Shown: positions 1 to 7,069 of the stretch, piece after piece
Numbering within the stretch: position 1 is the stretch's first letter
Layout of the letters: each line of letters begins with the position of its first letter
Source: DATKYV01 sp035528275
Lineage (GTDB): Bacteria; Acidobacteriota; Terriglobia; UBA7540
DNA: 14,495 nt
NCBI GenBank assembly: GCA_035528275.1
Contig: DATKYV010000046.1
Location: 1 to 14,495, forward strand
Direction: 5' to 3'
Notes under the pieces: model-generated
The model's database searches: none
Told to the model about the DNA's origin: nothing
The model's input: only the letters and a program-made list of their open reading frames with translations
Program-made: the position numbers and the translations under genes

Positions 1-318
1 ACGAACGCGGCCGCTCCACCCGCTACGGCCACGGCCCCGGCTCCGAGCCAGAGGGCGGCCTCCCTGCCCCAACCGTTGGTCGATGCCTTCGCCGTGCAGG
101 TGGGCGCCTTCACCGACCGCTGCAATGCGGAGGCTCTGCGCGACGCCATCTCCCCGCACTTCGGGCCGGTCACGATTCAAACCTTCAACAGCGGCAACGG
201 GATTTTCTATCGGGTGCGCGTGGGGAACGAGAAGACCGAGCAGGGCGCGCGCGCCCGGGGCGAGAAATTGCGGGACGCGGGTTTTGTGACGGAAACGTTT
301 GTTGTAAGAATTGACTAA
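1..318 (+). CDS. SPOR-domain protein, C-terminal part (5' end outside window)
   Basis: The frame is open from the left edge to the TAA at 316-318, so the N-terminus is missing. The first 25 or so visible residues are an Ala/Pro/Thr-rich linker. From about residue 28 comes a SPOR domain: it opens with FAVQVGAFTDR, has FYRVRVG in the middle, and ends with a GFVTETFVVRID strand. SPOR domains bind denuded peptidoglycan glycan strands at the septum and occur at the C-terminus of RlpA-type lytic transglycosylases and FtsN/DedD-like division proteins. The linker plus terminal SPOR layout fits either. The catalytic or membrane part is not visible, so I do not choose. A TTG at 76 could serve as a start, but the open linker upstream argues for a longer protein. 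The next gene lies in the same direction 87 bp downstream. Confidence 0.85.
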   Translation, partial: TNAAAPPATATAPAPSQRAASLPQPLVDAFAVQVGAFTDRCNAEALRDAISPHFGPVTIQTFNSGNGIFYRVRVGNEKTEQGARARGEKLRDAGFVTETFVVRID

Positions 319-334
319 ACGGAGCTGTTCAGAC

Positions 335-370
335 GTTGGTTGTGGGTTGTTTGTTGTTGGTTGTGGGTGG
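335..370 (+). repeat. Left arm: TG-rich heptamer-periodic repeat
   Basis: After the G at 335 the tract reads as five 7-bp units (336-342, 343-349, 350-356, 357-363, 364-370) with consensus TKKGTTG. The 13-mer GTTGGTTGTGGGT occurs twice, at 335-347 and 356-368, exactly 21 bp (three units) apart. Bases 347-368 are an inverted copy of 805-826 (21 of 22 match, the mismatch being 352 against 821). The tract begins 17 bp after the stop codon of the SPOR gene. Confidence 0.85.
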
Positions 371-405
371 CGGGAAAGCAAGATTGGAGTCTTTCCAGGG
401 AAGGC

Positions 406-831
406 ATGGAGAAAACGAGCTTCGAGAAGTTGCGCGTTTATCAGTTGGCGGAAGAACTCGCGAACGAGATCTGGGGAATGGCTATTCGCTGGGAACGCTT
501 TGCGCGAGACACGGTGGGGAAACAAATCGTTCGGTCTGCGGATAGTATCGGCGCCAACATCGCCGAGGGTGTGGGACGCGGAAGTCTGCTCGATAATCGT
601 CGTTTTGTCTGGACTGCGCGAGCGTCTCTCAACGAAACGAAACATTGGCTTCGCCTTGCCTATCAGCGCGGACTGCTGGACGAGAGGACTGTGCAAAAGG
701 TAAAGCCTCTTGTTGATGAGCTCGGGCCAAAGCTGAATGCATACCTTCGCTCCATCACTGATCGCTCACAGAGGGGACGTCCTGCGGGACCTCCACAATC
801 CACAACCCACAACCAACAACCAACAAGATGA
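406..831 (+). CDS. Four-helix-bundle protein (23S rRNA intervening-sequence / S23 family)
   Basis: The core is typical of this family: FEKLRVYQLAEELANEIW at the start, then VGKQIVRSADSIGANIAEG followed by GRGS, a helix with ARASLNETKHWLRLAYQRG, and a last helix ending in LNAYLRSI. Family members occur in intervening sequences inside 23S rRNA genes and as stand-alone genes; the Avd accessory protein of diversity-generating retroelements has the same fold. Their biochemical role is poorly known. I chose ATG 406 because AGGGAAGG lies just upstream and MEKTSFEKL is a normal family start; the frame is open further upstream, but those codons fall in the repeat arm. The last 13 or so residues (PPQSTTHNQQPTR) are encoded by the right arm and look like read-through rather than domain. 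The stop overlaps the next ATG (ATGA). Confidence 0.88.
   Translation: MEKTSFEKLRVYQLAEELANEIWGMAIRWERFARDTVGKQIVRSADSIGANIAEGVGRGSLLDNRRFVWTARASLNETKHWLRLAYQRGLLDERTVQKVKPLVDELGPKLNAYLRSITDRSQRGRPAGPPQSTTHNQQPTR
793..826 (+). repeat. Right arm: CA-rich heptamer-periodic repeat, inverted relative to left arm
   Basis: On the minus strand this tract reads as GTTGGTT, GTTGGTT, GTGGGTT, GTGGATT units of 7 bp. Bases 805-820 (ACCCACAACCAACAAC) are a perfect reverse complement of 353-368, and pairing continues to 826 with one mismatch. The tract ends one base before the ATG of the HIT gene at 828, so that gene has no purine-rich ribosome-binding site of its own. Just upstream, at 775-792, is a short GC-rich imperfect palindrome around GGACGTCCTGCGGGACC. 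Confidence 0.85.
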
Positions 832-1172
832 GTGACTGCCTATTTTGCCGCATCATCGAGCGCCGCGCTCCCGCCAAGATCGTCTACGAAGACGACCATG
901 TGGTGGCGATCGAGGACATCCATCCGCAGGCGCCCGTACATTTATTGATCCTGCCGCGCAAGCACCTAGCCTCGCTACGCGAGGCCTCGGCGGAGGACGA
1001 GCCGCTGCTCGGTCGGCTACTGACCGTCGCGGCGCAATTGGCTCGGGAGCGCCAGCTTGACGCGAAGGGCTACCGAACGGTCATCAACACCGGTTCGCTC
1101 GCCGGCCAATCGGTGTTTCACGTACACGTCCACGTGCTCGGAGGGCGGGCCTTCCAGTGGCCGCCGGGATAG
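828..1172 (+). CDS. hinT: HIT-family purine nucleoside phosphoramidase (HinT-like)
   Basis: This 114-residue protein matches the normal HinT length. It shows the N-terminal CLFCRII cysteine pair (C4, C7), the DIHPQAPVHLLILPRKH segment, NTGSLAGQSVFHVHVHVLGG with the histidine triad H98, H100 and H102, and the conserved WPPG tail. H100 is expected to be the nucleophile that attacks the nucleoside phosphoramidate to form an adenylyl-enzyme intermediate. The enzyme is cytoplasmic and cleaves AMP-amine and aminoacyl-adenylate-type substrates. The start ATG overlaps the stop of the four-helix-bundle gene by four bases, and the upstream bases belong to the CA-rich repeat arm. Translation would therefore depend on coupling or be SD-independent. 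The gene converges on the M1 peptidase gene across 84 bp. Confidence 0.95.
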   Translation: MSDCLFCRIIERRAPAKIVYEDDHVVAIEDIHPQAPVHLLILPRKHLASLREASAEDEPLLGRLLTVAAQLARERQLDAKGYRTVINTGSLAGQSVFHVHVHVLGGRAFQWPPG

Positions 1173-1178
1173 TGCTAA

Positions 1179-1216
1179 TTTTAGATTTTGGATTTTAGAT
1201 TTTTGGATTTTGGATT
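1179..1216 (+). repeat. AT-rich heptamer-periodic tract (TTTTRGA units)
   Basis: The units are TTTTAGA (1179), TTTTGGA (1186), TTTTAGA (1193), TTTTTGGA (1200, one extra T) and TTTTGGA (1208). The tract fills the space between the convergent HIT and M1 genes. It has the same 7-bp period as the repeats around the four-helix-bundle gene but a different base make-up. I see no hairpin that would make it an ordinary terminator. Confidence 0.8.
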
Positions 1217-1256
1217 CACGGATTGATCGCCGATGTCTGGCAGGCACCACAGACGG

Positions 1257-3755
1257 TCAATCCACCACCGCCAAGAGGTTTTCTTCGTCAATCGCCACGC
1301 GCGACGGCTTGTCAGCCGTCGTAAACCGGAACTCGCCGCCGTCCTCAGAGACGCGGACGAGGCCCAGTCGGATTTTCTTCCCTTTGGCGAACTCCGCAAC
1401 CAGCGGGACCATCATCTCGAACTCCGAGGGAACGTTGCTCTGCACGATGTTGCCCTCGACGACGAATTTCCGGGGTGCGACCTCGCGAGTCTTGACCCGA
1501 AGTTGGTAAGTGGGAATCCCGATGTCATACACCCAGGTTGAGAAGAACCAATCCAGTCGCCCGTTGCCTTCCAGGTCCATATCCGCCGTCATGTATTTCT
1601 CCGCGTGGCGGATAAAATCCTGCGTTGAAACCTCCTGGTCCTGATTTGTGGCTGCAAAATCACGGAGCATCCGGAAGAACCGTTCGTCGGAGCCCGTTTC
1701 CGGATCGGCCATCAGTGTGCGGAGCATGTGAAGGACCCAGCAGGATTTCTCGTAAACGATGGTGACATATCCTTCGGGGTTCAGCGAATTCCTGAGCCGA
1801 TGCCCCAGCCAGATTGGCCCGCCGGACTCCACCGTGTGGCCCTCTCGGGTCTTGCTGAGCAGGTCGTCCTTGTAACCCCGCATCACCTCTCGGAACGTGC
1901 GCTCGCCGTTTTCCTCCCGTGCGCCGTTCAGCGCCGAGGCGTAAGTCGCAAAACCCTCCGAGAGCCACTGGTCGCGATAGGTGCTCCAGCCGATTTTGTT
2001 TCCCCACCACTGATGGGCGATTTCGTGGGCCAGGGAAAGCTCGCTGCGAAGCTCCTCCGTTCTCCCTCCCAGTTCCATTCTTGACCGCTCACCCTTCTCG
2101 AGGAAGGAAAGCGTTGGAAGGTAAACCAATCCCGGCCAGCCCTGCCCAAAGTGGCCGGGAACCTGCGAAATCGCCAGGCGGGGATAGGGAAATGGTCCGA
2201 AGAGAGTTTCGAAATACTGCACGGCTCCCGCGGCGGTCTCCGCCACGCTGTCGAGCGCCGCGGTGGGATCGAGCGGCGGCACAGGCTTGGGGAGAATGGT
2301 GACGGGAATGCCCCCTTCGGGCGTGCGCCGGACGATCAGCTCTCCCAAAGGGTGTGCCGCGACGTGCCGATCTTCTAGCGCGCCTTCAGCCTCCCGTGCC
2401 GCGAAGACCTCAATAAGAGTATCGCCGGCCTTGCGGAGGCGTGAGTCGTAAGCCCCCAGGTTGAATCCCGCGACAGCGATCACCCCCGGGGAAATCCAAT
2501 GGCTGTGCTTCCATCCGTCGGAGGAGTGTTCCTCGATCAAATTCCCGGTAGCCACCAGGGTCAATCGCTCAGGGTATTGGAACGTCAAGTCGTAGGTAGC
2601 GCGGTTGCCGATGCCGCGGTTCGGATACCAGCTCCCCCGGGCTCCCACGTAGAGCACGCCATTTCCCACCTCGGCGATCACATTGCCCTGATAGCTGAAG
2701 CTCAGCCGGAAAGTCTGGCCTGCGGGCACCGGCGCCGGCAAAACCACCACAATCCAGTCGTTACCGCGCGCCGCCACCTCCGACTCTTCGAGCGAGGGAT
2801 TTTGAATCAAGACCAGATCATTCCCCCGCTCGTCCTTAGCTTGTGCGACGCTGAGACGCCGCGAAAGCTCGAACGCCAACACCCGGTCCGCGCTCGAATT
2901 CGACTGCAATTCCAATTCGCCCCGGCCGACCAGGCTGTGATCCTCCTGGATTTGTGTGTCGATCTTGTACGAGCGCACGCTCGCCGATCCTGCCAGCAAC
3001 GACTCTTGCCTTGACTCGGAATCCCGACTCGGGAAGGAACACCAGACGTCGGCGAACAGTTCCCCGTGACTGCGCTGCGCGGCGCCGACCTGAACGGCCT
3101 CGGGGAGACGTTCGTCCACACCCAGTTGAAAGATGCCGCGGTCCACGCCCTGAAAATGAGCGTGAAAAAACGGGAGCGCGCGGTCTCCGAGCAGGTCTTG
3201 CAGGACCCGGAAGGAATAGTCGGGACTGAAGAGGCGCACGGTGGGATTCCACTGGTCGAGGAAACCGGTAGGCTGCTCGATGTCGTCGGGCTCCGGCCGA
3301 CGCGCTCGCGCCATCAGCTCTTTTGCCGTTTGGTCCGTAAAACGCATGTAGGCCGAGGTGAATTTCTCCGTCAGAATCGGAGAGTCCGTGAAACGCGCCA
3401 GGTTGAGCTTCTCGGCGGGAGAGGGCGGGATGAGCAGAATCTCGCCGTCCCCCTCAAAAACCGCTCCGGAGATTTCACCCGCCACCGGGGCGAGGAAACC
3501 GATGAACCCACGGTTGAAATAGATGTTCACCCGGTCACGAGTAATCTGCGCGTCGCGCAGAAAGTAGATCTGTGTGGGGTCGAGTCGCACCTCATTGAGT
3601 TGCTTGAGGAGTTGAAGCGGATCGGGCTGATCCTGGGCGTGGACCGCTGTCGGCGGCACGCCAGCCGCGAACCACAGTATCAGAAGCCCGACGCGGAGCA
3701 CGGCGGCCTGGCGCGTCTTGCCGGCACTCAAGAGGGGAAAGGCCACAAAGTCCAT
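1257..3755 (-). CDS. Secreted M1-family (gluzincin) metallopeptidase with N-terminal extension
   Basis: About 832 residues. An N-terminal hydrophobic stretch (VLRVGLLILWFAAGV) ending near AVHAQ is a Sec signal peptide, so the protein is exported. Residues 43-260 form an extra domain seen in acidobacterial M1 proteins. The M1 N-terminal beta domain starts near SYKIDTQIQE. The catalytic zinc site is HEIAHQWWG near residues 577-585, with the third ligand in WLSEGFATYA (E about 599), giving HExxH-18-E. A tyrosine in GYVTIVYEKS probably stabilises the transition state. The usual GxMEN exopeptidase motif is not present; the equivalent position reads GQGWPGLVYL. I chose ATG 3755 over the adjacent TTG at 3758. 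A sigma70-like promoter lies 25 bp upstream. The likely role is extracytoplasmic peptide degradation; aminopeptidase activity is not certain. Confidence 0.9.
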   Translation of the reverse strand: MDFVAFPLLSAGKTRQAAVLRVGLLILWFAAGVPPTAVHAQDQPDPLQLLKQLNEVRLDPTQIYFLRDAQITRDRVNIYFNRGFIGFLAPVAGEISGAVFEGDGEILLIPPSPAEKLNLARFTDSPILTEKFTSAYMRFTDQTAKELMARARRPEPDDIEQPTGFLDQWNPTVRLFSPDYSFRVLQDLLGDRALPFFHAHFQGVDRGIFQLGVDERLPEAVQVGAAQRSHGELFADVWCSFPSRDSESRQESLLAGSASVRSYKIDTQIQEDHSLVGRGELELQSNSSADRVLAFELSRRLSVAQAKDERGNDLVLIQNPSLEESEVAARGNDWIVVVLPAPVPAGQTFRLSFSYQGNVIAEVGNGVLYVGARGSWYPNRGIGNRATYDLTFQYPERLTLVATGNLIEEHSSDGWKHSHWISPGVIAVAGFNLGAYDSRLRKAGDTLIEVFAAREAEGALEDRHVAAHPLGELIVRRTPEGGIPVTILPKPVPPLDPTAALDSVAETAAGAVQYFETLFGPFPYPRLAISQVPGHFGQGWPGLVYLPTLSFLEKGERSRMELGGRTEELRSELSLAHEIAHQWWGNKIGWSTYRDQWLSEGFATYASALNGAREENGERTFREVMRGYKDDLLSKTREGHTVESGGPIWLGHRLRNSLNPEGYVTIVYEKSCWVLHMLRTLMADPETGSDERFFRMLRDFAATNQDQEVSTQDFIRHAEKYMTADMDLEGNGRLDWFFSTWVYDIGIPTYQLRVKTREVAPRKFVVEGNIVQSNVPSEFEMMVPLVAEFAKGKKIRLGLVRVSEDGGEFRFTTADKPSRVAIDEENLLAVVD

Positions 3756-3780
3756 CAAACTTTTTCTTCACTCCACTTCT

Positions 3781-3808
3781 ACTCTAATCCCCCGTGGTGG
3801 ATTGTCAA
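3781..3808 (-). promoter_or_regulatory. Sigma70-like promoter for the M1 peptidase gene
   Basis: On the minus strand a perfect -35 box TTGACA (3803-3808) is followed by a 16-bp spacer and TAGAGT (3781-3786, 4 of 6 to TATAAT). The -10 box is 25 bp from the ATG at 3755. The rest of 3759-3902 shows no gene. Confidence 0.6.
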
Positions 3809-3902
3809 CCGGCAGACCTGTTGTGCCGCGTCAAAACCTGAACGGCGAAAAGCAAGGAGGAAAGAGGAGCGCTGCATTGGCTCGCTCACGCCGGGAAAAC
3901 TT

Positions 3903-5375
3903 CTATGACCTCCCGCGCCTTTCGACAGCCTTCTCGCCCGGCGGCTTGGGAACGAAGACGTCCCGCCACTCGAGCCCGCACTCTTTCGCCATTGCCACGC
4001 AGTATTCGAGCCTTCCCAGGTCGCGTTCGCCGTTGTTGGTGCCGAAGGAGAATTTCACGCCGCCTTTCTTGGCCGCCTTGATGAACGCCGCGCTGGGCAG
4101 CCGGTAGCGGCTGTTGATCTCGATGGCGACGCCGTTCTTGTTCGCGGCGTCGATCACTTTCTGCATCCGCTCGGGCGTCCAGAGCCGGTCGTAGTCGGCC
4201 GCGATGACCTCCGGAAGGAATGTCGGGTTAACGTAAATGTCGATGGGCTCGTTGTTGAGCACCCCAAGGATGCGGTCCACGTACATCTTCATGAATCCAT
4301 CCTTGTCAGGAATCTCGCCCACTTCCTCTTTGATCCAGAGGCGCATTCGCTTGCCGCTGTCGTCGGTGAAGGTCATGGCGTCGGTGAAGGCGTAGTCAAA
4401 CTTGGCGATCGTCTCCTTCGAAAACAACTTCACCCATTCCCGCCCTTCGCCTTGCATGGCGACGAAAACCGACTGGCCCTTCATGCTGGCTAGAAACTCC
4501 TCGGCCCCGGCATCGTTGGTGATGGGGAAGCCGAGTCCGCAGTTCACCGCGATCCCGTACATGATCCCCAGCCGGCGCGACTCCGCGAGCGCCTCCTCCA
4601 GCGTCAGCCCGCCCTTCAGGTGAGTGTGATAATCCACTACGGGGAAATTCCCCATATTCATCCGCAGAAGTTCGCGGTAAACATCGTCAACCACCGCCCG
4701 CTCCGTGGTTGCCATTGGCAGATCGTCCGGCAGCGGTCTGACGAGGATGTTTCGAAAGAAGACCTTCGAGCCTGGGTCGTGGCATTGCAGCGCAAAGGTC
4801 CCGTGGTCGAGAACGGGCACTTTCAGATCACTCAAGATGACGGGCGGGTCGGGCTCGACGTAATCCACCAGCAGGGTATCGTTGAGCCGGACTTTCACTT
4901 GCTTGGCCCGCACCTGGACGTGTAATTGAAACCATTTGTTGTCATCGGCAAAGGCTTTGAACACGTTGCGCACGCCGTAGAGCGAGCCGGTCTTCCGCCG
5001 CTCGACGTAATTCGCGTCGCCTTTCTGGGTGTTGTTGATCTGGACTTCAAAGCCTTTCGCCGGCCAGCCGCCTTCCTGGAACCTCGTATGGAAGTAGATG
5101 CCGGAGTTCGCGCCCGGGCGGGTCAGGACGTCGGCTTTCAACTCGAAGTTCTTGAAGCCCGCATTCCGCAATCCTCCCGTGTAGAACAGGTGCGAGCGCA
5201 GGCCGTCCGCGGCGATCTGACCGTCAACGACCCGGAAAGAGCTCTCATTCTCGCTGGCCTTCCAGCCGGTGAGCGAGCGGCCGTCGAAGAGTGGAATCCA
5301 ATCGTCTTCCGCGCGCAATGCGGCGGGCAGCAGTATTAATGAAGCCAGAAGTTCGCGTCTGGAAATGGGGACCAT
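3903..5375 (-). CDS. Tat-exported DUF1080 (3-keto-disaccharide hydrolase-like) + PHP-like fusion protein
   Basis: About 490 residues from ATG 5375, preceded by GGAAAGG at good spacing; the open frame runs 52 codons further up but is not needed. The N-terminus, SRRELLASLILLPAALRAED, is a twin-arginine signal. Residues 25-225 are a DUF1080 concanavalin-like domain (WIPLFDGRSLTGWK, NSGIYFHTRF, GFEVQINNT), a family linked to 3-keto-glucoside hydrolysis. From about 240 a PHP-type metal-dependent hydrolase domain follows: VVDYHTHLKGGLTLEEAL (D248, H250, H252), VAMQGEGREW, VAIEINSRYRLPS and KFSFGTNN. In canonical PHP domains the last motif ends in an Asp-x-His; here it is N447-N448-G. The product may be a two-domain sugar-processing enzyme with altered metal binding, or the second domain may be non-catalytic. 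It lies next to a GH4 glycosidase on the same strand. Confidence 0.85.
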   Translation of the reverse strand: MVPISRRELLASLILLPAALRAEDDWIPLFDGRSLTGWKASENESSFRVVDGQIAADGLRSHLFYTGGLRNAGFKNFELKADVLTRPGANSGIYFHTRFQEGGWPAKGFEVQINNTQKGDANYVERRKTGSLYGVRNVFKAFADDNKWFQLHVQVRAKQVKVRLNDTLLVDYVEPDPPVILSDLKVPVLDHGTFALQCHDPGSKVFFRNILVRPLPDDLPMATTERAVVDDVYRELLRMNMGNFPVVDYHTHLKGGLTLEEALAESRRLGIMYGIAVNCGLGFPITNDAGAEEFLASMKGQSVFVAMQGEGREWVKLFSKETIAKFDYAFTDAMTFTDDSGKRMRLWIKEEVGEIPDKDGFMKMYVDRILGVLNNEPIDIYVNPTFLPEVIAADYDRLWTPERMQKVIDAANKNGVAIEINSRYRLPSAAFIKAAKKGGVKFSFGTNNGERDLGRLEYCVAMAKECGLEWRDVFVPKPPGEKAVERRGRS

Positions 5376-5413
5376 GGTGTGACCTTTCCGGTACTCGGGT
5401 ATCCTGGGCAGGC

Positions 5414-5442
5414 AGTATAAGCAAGTGCGCGCGGCACGGCAA
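5414..5442 (-). promoter_or_regulatory. Sigma70-like promoter for the DUF1080-PHP gene
   Basis: Minus strand TTGCCG (5437-5442), a 17-bp spacer, then TATACT (5414-5419). The -10 box is 38 bp upstream of the ATG at 5375, which leaves room for the GGAAAGG ribosome-binding site. Confidence 0.6.
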
Positions 5443-5478
5443 GCGGCGCTCCAGCCCCCGCTGAAACGCTTTCGTTGT

Positions 5479-5538
5479 GGCGGCGGCTTCCCCGCCGCCG
5501 AAATACCAGACCGGAGCGGCGATGAGGACATCGCCGCT
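5479..5538. repeat. Two GC-rich intergenic palindromes (REP-like)
   Basis: Hairpin 1 has arms GGCGGCGG (5479-5486) and CCGCCGCC (5492-5499) with a 5-nt loop. Hairpin 2 has arms AGCGGCGAT (5515-5523) and ATCGCCGCT (5530-5538) with a 6-nt loop. Both are perfect stems in the 221-bp gap between the GH4 stop and the DUF1080 start. Similar GGCGG-type palindromes are widespread as dispersed intergenic repeats in large environmental genomes; that statement is general knowledge and not seen here. Confidence 0.75.
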
Positions 5539-5546
5539 ACAGAATT

Positions 5547-5569
5547 ACCCTCTCCCTGAGGAAGAGGGT
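5547..5569 (-). terminator. Possible hairpin terminator after the GH4 gene
   Basis: A perfect 7-bp stem, ACCCTCT (5547-5553) with AGAGGGT (5563-5569), sits 28 bp beyond the GH4 stop codon. There is no T-run after it on the minus strand, so it is weak as an intrinsic terminator. It may simply be a third member of the hairpin cluster. Confidence 0.35.
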
Positions 5570-5596
5570 GATCGATTGAAGGGAAAGGCCGCGCAC

Positions 5597-7030
5597 CTAC
5601 TCTGTTTTCTGCTCGATCAGCGTCGCGAAGCGCTTATTGATGGCCAGCGCCGGGTCGAGCGGCACGTCCACCGGCTTGCAGTCCGGCGGAATGCTGATGG
5701 TGGGCGTTGGCCGGATTCCCTTCCCTTCAAACTGCGGAAGCCACTGGCGCTCCGCCTCGAGCATTTCCCGGCACATATCGCGGATTTCCTTGAGCGTCAG
5801 CACCGCTCCCGTCAGCGGGTCCATCGCCACGGCGTGGACGATGCCCTCGGGGTCTCCTTCCAGCGCGGCGCGCGCGGCCAGGATCTGCACGTTCACGTTC
5901 GTCATGCAGGCGGCGGCACATTGAGGCGGCAACCCTCCGATGCGCGTGGGGTGCAGACCGGCGCCGTCGGCGAAGGTGGGAACCTCCACGCAGCATCCCG
6001 CCGGGAGATTCGTGATGTAGCCGTCGTTGCGGACGTTTCCCATGAGCCGGAACGGGCGTCCGGTGACCACGGCCTCCATGATGTAGGAGCAGTACTCCAC
6101 GCTTCGGCTCTCGATGCGCGGTGATTCGAACTCCAACGGGTCGTGCTCCACGTACTTCGCGTAGAGCGCTTTGGAGTATTTGTAGTAGGCGCCGCTCTCC
6201 CCGCCGAAGCTCGGCTCGTCGCAGTAAAGGTCGAGAGCTTCTTGGTTCTTGCGGAACCAGGGAACGTATTCGCTCAGGTGTCCGGTGCTTTCGGTCATGA
6301 AGTAACCGAAGTGCCGGAAGACTTCGCCGCGGACCTTCTCGTTCTTGTAGTACTCGGGCTTCTCGAACAGCTCGCGGAGCTGCGGGTAAAGGTCCCGGCC
6401 TTTGTGCTCGAGCTTCAAAAACCAATCCATGTGGTTGATGCCGCCGCAGGTGTAGACGATCTCCTCCTTGGGAACGCCGCAATACCCGGCGATGAGATCG
6501 AGCGTGGTCTGCACGCCGTGGCAGAGGCCGACGAAAGGCACGTTGCTCGCCTTCCCCAGGGCCAGACAATTCGCGGCCATGGGGTTGGCATACTGGAGCA
6601 TGATGGCGCCGGGTCGAGCCAGCTCCTTCATATCCCTGGCGATGTCCACGAGCACCGGGATGGCCCGCAGGCCCCGGAAAACGCCGCCCGGGCCCAGCGA
6701 GTCGGCAATGCATTGGTCCACACCGTACTTGAGGGGAATTTCGTAGTCCACGCCGAAGGCTTCCACGCCGCCCACCTGAATCATCACTACGACGAAGTCG
6801 GCATCGGCAATGGCCTCCCGCCGGCTGGTGGTGGCCCAGACGTTCGCCTTGAGACCGTTCTCCCGGATCATGCGCCGGCCGAACGCCTCCATGCGGCGCA
6901 ATTTCGTTTCGGTGGGGCTCATCAGCGCGAATTCACTGTCCGACAAAGCCGGCGTGGCCATGATGTCGCTCATCAGCGTCTTGCAGAAGACCACGCTCCC
7001 CGCTCCGATCATGGCAATTCTCTTGGGCAT
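5597..7030 (-). CDS. GH4 family NAD+/Mn2+-dependent alpha-glycosidase
   Basis: About 477 residues, full length for GH4. The start ATG 7030 has AAGGAG 8 nt upstream and gives MPKRIAMIGAGS, the Rossmann NAD-binding motif at the N-terminus. Other GH4 signatures are SLGPGGVFRGLRAIP, QYANPMAANC, the class motif CHGV (C170-H171) and GGINHMDWF (N199, H200). C170 and H200 are the expected Mn2+ ligands. GH4 enzymes oxidise C3 of the sugar with bound NAD+, eliminate the aglycone and re-reduce, and they act in the cytoplasm. The CHxx motif separates activities: CHSV is typical of alpha-galactosidases, while CHG-type motifs are reported for alpha-glucuronidases. This makes a uronide-specific enzyme possible but unproven. 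A perfect -10 box lies 39 bp upstream. The neighbouring DUF1080 protein is also sugar-related. Confidence 0.92.
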   Translation of the reverse strand: MPKRIAMIGAGSVVFCKTLMSDIMATPALSDSEFALMSPTETKLRRMEAFGRRMIRENGLKANVWATTSRREAIADADFVVVMIQVGGVEAFGVDYEIPLKYGVDQCIADSLGPGGVFRGLRAIPVLVDIARDMKELARPGAIMLQYANPMAANCLALGKASNVPFVGLCHGVQTTLDLIAGYCGVPKEEIVYTCGGINHMDWFLKLEHKGRDLYPQLRELFEKPEYYKNEKVRGEVFRHFGYFMTESTGHLSEYVPWFRKNQEALDLYCDEPSFGGESGAYYKYSKALYAKYVEHDPLEFESPRIESRSVEYCSYIMEAVVTGRPFRLMGNVRNDGYITNLPAGCCVEVPTFADGAGLHPTRIGGLPPQCAAACMTNVNVQILAARAALEGDPEGIVHAVAMDPLTGAVLTLKEIRDMCREMLEAERQWLPQFEGKGIRPTPTISIPPDCKPVDVPLDPALAINKRFATLIEQKTE

Positions 7031-7069
7031 GTTCGTGGCTCCTTGAGGCGCGTCCACTCGATGGGGCTG

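Noticed and set aside
406..831. Diversity-generating retroelement accessory gene (avd)
   Set aside because: The fold matches, but the window contains no reverse transcriptase, template/variable repeat pair or target protein.
1179..1216. CRISPR-like or transcription-terminator reading of the AT-rich tract
   Set aside because: Units are 7 bp with no spacers, so it is not a CRISPR; no stem is present, so it is not an intrinsic terminator.
3066..3908. 280-codon plus-strand frame
   Set aside because: Antisense to the M1 peptidase gene and its promoter region, no domain or start signal.
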